From Flammula alnicola (taxonomy: Eukaryota; Basidiomycota; Agaricomycetes; Agaricales; Strophariaceae), in the NCBI GenBank assembly GCA_015499995.1, contig JADNRV010000598.1, positions 1-23,001 of the forward strand: 23,001 nucleotides of DNA. The letters are read 5' to 3'. Position 1 is the first letter of the stretch; every line of letters begins with the position of its first letter. Below, one piece after another: positions 20,131-23,001 of the stretch. The position numbers and the translations under genes were made by a program. The notes beneath the pieces are model-generated. The model made no database searches. It was not told where the DNA came from and saw nothing but the letters and a program-made list of their open reading frames with translations.

Positions 20131-22078
20131 ATGCTCTTCACTGCGCTCCCGCTTTCCTTGCTATTACCATTGCTTCTCAGTCCCGTCCAGGCTCAAGATC
20201 AAAATTCGACTTCGTCCAATTCTTCCGCTTATGTTACGGACTTTATATCTGCTCTCGAATCTGCAGGATACTCCGAGGTGGCCTCCACCCTGCCGAAGAT
20301 CAATGGCACCACAGTAGGCAACCAACTGTTCTCCCAACTCTCTAGCGGCAGGAACTTTACTCTTTTCGTCCCCGATAATACGGCTGGTAGGACACTATTT
20401 TCATCGTGATTTCTCTTTGACTTAATTTTCCCTCAGTGCAGAATGTATCGTCCAAAATAACCAGCAACCCCACCCTGCTTGCGGAGCATATTTCGTATCA
20501 TTTCATCCGAGGAGACTTTACGAACACGTCGTACATCAATACTTCTTCTGGTGGGGTCGGAGGAGGCCCTCTGTCGACTCCAACTTCGTCTTCAACGCAG
20601 ACCGGAAGCATCACGCCCAACGCAACGATTTTGTTCGACAGACTTTTTGGCGTTGGCCGTCGGGATGGCAGTGGCTCCTCTAACTCCAGCTCCGATTCCA
20701 ATCCTCAACCGTACTCAGGCATTTGGCCAAATGTTACGCTCGGACGCACTTTGTTCAACGCTCCTCAGTTCGTTATACTTCCAGGCAACAAGAACCAGGT
20801 TCTGGCATGGACGAGAAGTGGTGAGAACGGCAATGTTACTATTTTGAACCAGGCGTCAGTCTTTCTTTCTTCGAAATTTCGCTTCCAATTCCCCTTTTTT
20901 GCCTTATGTTGGATCTCGGCATTCATCGTCATTTGATTCCAAGTTGCCGCTGACATGGAAATGCCTTCTCTAGCCAAAACATCACTGTTGTCAACGGTAC
21001 CACTTGGCGCAACCTGTTTATCGTTGGTATCAACGGAACCTTGATTCCTCCCGGAAACCTGACCACCGCACTCACCGCCGTCAACGCATCTGCCGCCAGG
21101 ACGTTGCTGAGTGGCATTGACCTCCCTGCGTCAAACGGCGCCAGCGCCCCTGCTATCAAGGTTCTTCAAGCAGCTCGCGGCATCACGCTGTTTCTCCCCG
21201 ATAACGAAGCAGTCACATCGGCCATCAACGGCCCCCTTCAAAGATGGCAAAACAACCAGGCTGCGCAAGCGGCATTACTCCAGAACCACGTAAGTTTAAA
21301 TTTTCGGTTCTTTTATTTGGACTTTGTGTCTGACATCGCATTCGCGCTGGATCAAGTTCATCAATGGGACGACACTCTACTCCACCGAGATTGACAATTC
21401 GACCGTGGCGACGTCAGCTGCAGGAGAACCTTTCACATTCACCAGGAACGACACAGGACTTTTTGTCTCTGGCGCGAACAACTTCACAGCTCAGATCGTG
21501 CGCCCTGATGTTCTCTTGCAGAACGGGGTCGCCCATATCATTGATAGCGTTTTCTTCGCGGTGCAAAGTGATCCTGCGGCTGCTAGCTCTGCGTGCGTGT
21601 TTTCCCTTTCCTTCCATCGCGAAGGTTTTTTTCTTACTTTCCCTCCGCTTTCAGGTATGCGTCTGCCACTTCCGAGGCGGCGGCGATTAGCACCACAGAG
21701 ACTGGCCCCATCGGCGGCATAATCGGACAAACTTCGAGCCAGACGCCCGGCCAATCTTCAAGTGCCTCGGAATCTTCCTCCCCGTCGAGTGGATCGTCGG
21801 CCTCTACAGCAAGCCAGACTTCACCATCAGTTTCGAGCACCGTAACAGGGACGGCAGCTCCAGGCCAGACTTCACCATCAACTTTGAGCACCGTAACAGT
21901 GACGGCAACTCCAGGCCAGACTTCACCGACACCATCAACTTTGAGCACTGTAACAGTGACGGGATCTGCGGCTGTTCTCCAGCAGCTTGCGTCTCGTGGT
22001 GGTCCTTCTTACGGATTGAGTTGGCTATATTCAATGTTTTTCTCCATTTTGGCTGGTGCGTGCATTCTTGCAGTGTAA
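20131..22078 (+). CDS. Secreted GPI-anchored fasciclin (FAS1) protein, two domains
   Basis: Exons 20131-20386, 20437-20854, 20974-21289, 21357-21592 and 21655-22078 give 549 aa; introns are 50-119 nt, all GT-AG. Residues 1-21 are a signal peptide (MLFTALPLSLLLPLLLSPVQA). The first FAS1 domain, about 30-220, shows the H1-like FTLFVPDNTA and the HISYHFIRGDF segment, and is interrupted by a Ser/Gly/Thr-rich insertion. The second, about 225-400, shows GITLFLPDNEAV and ends with VAHIIDSVFF. Many NxS/T sites suggest heavy N-glycosylation. Residues about 410-515 are Ser/Thr-rich with 17-residue repeats. The C-terminal hydrophobic stretch, about 530-549, fits a GPI-attachment signal. FAS1 proteins act in adhesion at the cell wall or surface. 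ATG 20131 gives the signal peptide directly. FAS1 identification is strong; the biological role in this organism is unknown. Confidence 0.9.
21812..21961 (+). repeat. In-frame 51-bp minisatellite in the fasciclin gene
   Basis: About three tandem copies of a unit of roughly 51 bp, encoding variants of PGQTSPSTLSTVTVTAT. The middle copy is exactly 17 codons, the third has two extra codons (TP), and the first is more diverged. The unit is a multiple of three, so copy changes keep the frame and alter the length of the Ser/Thr stalk before the GPI signal. Confidence 0.8.
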
Positions 22079-22265
22079 TATGATGCTCGGAAGTACGGTT
22101 ATCTTCGGTATGTTAAGCGTTTAACGTTACCTCCATTCTTCTCTCTCCTACATCTATACAAGCTATCTGTACATTTATTTATCCTTCAACTACATAATAG
22201 AGCCTCTGCCTTTTCCTATATGTTGTTTTGGAGGGTAAACCGTCACCAACTCTCCGAATTTATTA
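22079..22265. other. Convergent 3' intergenic spacer
   Basis: A short AT-rich spacer between the convergent 3' ends of the fasciclin gene (plus strand) and the F-box/LRR-like gene (minus strand). No gene is seen. Confidence 0.6.
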
Positions 22266-23001
22266 TCACAGCGAACGCAAAACTCCTCTTTCCCGACAAC
22301 GAGGGAACGCGGCCCTAATTGCCCTCGGTGGAACGTTCGACCGCACCGCCACTGTCTCGAGATATGGAGATTTTAATGTGGCCAGTATTTTGTCGAGCTC
22401 CGCCCATTCGTCGGGACGCAGGTGATAGTCAGGTGTATCGATGTCCAGGTAGGCTTCACGGAGGACAGGCGAAGTGAGCTGGCTGCACAATCGTTCGAAT
22501 AAAAGTATACATGGCGAGCGATTGTTACTGATCAATCTGAGGTGAAAGTACTCAAGGGCAATATTTTCTGTCAGATCAAATTCTTCCAAAAGGATATCTA
22601 GCAGTTGGGTAAAATGAAGATTTGAGTGAGCCATGACCATTCCAGCGATTACAATCTCTGAGGGACAGACCTGGAGCCATATCCCCATATCATCTTCGGT
22701 CTGAGAAATTTTGAGGTGTTTAAGGTTGGGGCCCACAGCCTTCAGTAACCGTGCAAGTTGGGCCCGCGATGGATCTCTGCCGGTGCATCGTATGAATCTG
22801 TCGAAACATAACTCGGAAAGGGCAGGCGGCTTGTCGAACATGAAGAACCAATGTAGAATCGCGGAGATATCAAGTGACGTGACCCTAAGGACTTTGAGAA
22901 GTGGCGGGGGAGGAAAGTTCGGCAACGCAGAGCACTCTTCCTCGGACTCGATATCGGGTGGTCGATAAAGGCAACTCTCATTGAGGTCGAGTGTCTTTAA
23001 A
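22266..23001 (-). CDS. F-box/LRR-like protein, C-terminal part (runs off the window)
   Basis: The frame is open on the minus strand from the window edge to the TGA at 22268-22266, about 244 codons with no intron needed. The visible part starts within a leucine-rich repeat (LKTLDLNESCLY) and continues through PLLKVLRVTSLDIS, NLKHLKIS and LEYFHLRLISN to a C-terminal segment ending FPRCRERGVLRSL. That ending is typical of the large F-box/LRR-like families of Agaricomycetes, in which the last residues often read like 'lpxxxxRGxLxV'. The N-terminus, where an F-box would lie, is outside the window. The protein differs clearly from the LRR fragments in the palindrome. If a full F-box is present it would be a candidate SCF substrate receptor; this cannot be seen here. 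Confidence 0.75.
   Translation of the reverse strand, partial: LKTLDLNESCLYRPPDIESEEECSALPNFPPPPLLKVLRVTSLDISAILHWFFMFDKPPALSELCFDRFIRCTGRDPSRAQLARLLKAVGPNLKHLKISQTEDDMGIWLQVCPSEIVIAGMVMAHSNLHFTQLLDILLEEFDLTENIALEYFHLRLISNNRSPCILLFERLCSQLTSPVLREAYLDIDTPDYHLRPDEWAELDKILATLKSPYLETVAVRSNVPPRAIRAAFPRCRERGVLRSL

Overview
The window looks like nuclear DNA of a filamentous basidiomycete, probably an Agaricomycete. Its genes are split by many short GT-AG introns (46 to 119 nt, mostly 50 to 65). Their products match basidiomycete families: an F-box/LRR-type paralogue family, a mating-type/SOX-class HMG-box factor and a GPI-anchored fasciclin protein. No prokaryotic operon structure, rRNA, tRNA or CRISPR was seen. 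All gene models are built by eye from reading frame, splice sites and recalled family motifs; no search was run.

Positions 1-9130 are one large inverted duplication. The left arm (1-4526, cut by the window start) and the right arm (4580-9130) are near-identical reverse complements around a 53-nt unpaired centre (4527-4579). Each arm carries a full 10-exon gene of the nucleoside phosphorylase family, best read as uridine phosphorylase (342 codons). Both copies are in frame and differ at two residues. Closer to the centre, each arm carries a 5'-truncated F-box/LRR-like gene whose N-terminal part is missing at the axis. Each of these copies has its own, different one-base homopolymer frameshift. 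The outer 1.7 kb of each arm holds no gene I recognise.

To the right of the palindrome lie, in order: a poorly resolved coding-like stretch (about 9600-10205); an HMG-box transcription factor (10432-11982, +, 3 exons); a peroxisomal-type 2,4-dienoyl-CoA reductase (13591-14745, +, 6 exons); a roughly 4-kb gene-poor stretch; a tiny two-exon tail-anchored protein resembling mitochondrial Tom6 (18751-19101, -); a secreted GPI-anchored two-domain fasciclin protein (20131-22078, +, 5 exons) with a 51-bp coding minisatellite; and the 3' part of another F-box/LRR-like gene (22266 to the window end, -).

The genes do not form one pathway. Uridine phosphorylase serves pyrimidine salvage, the dienoyl-CoA reductase serves beta-oxidation of unsaturated fatty acids, the HMG factor is regulatory and the fasciclin protein belongs to the cell surface. 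The striking feature is the palindrome. In the phosphorylase, small indels between arms fall only in introns, while the neighbouring LRR copies have each lost frame.
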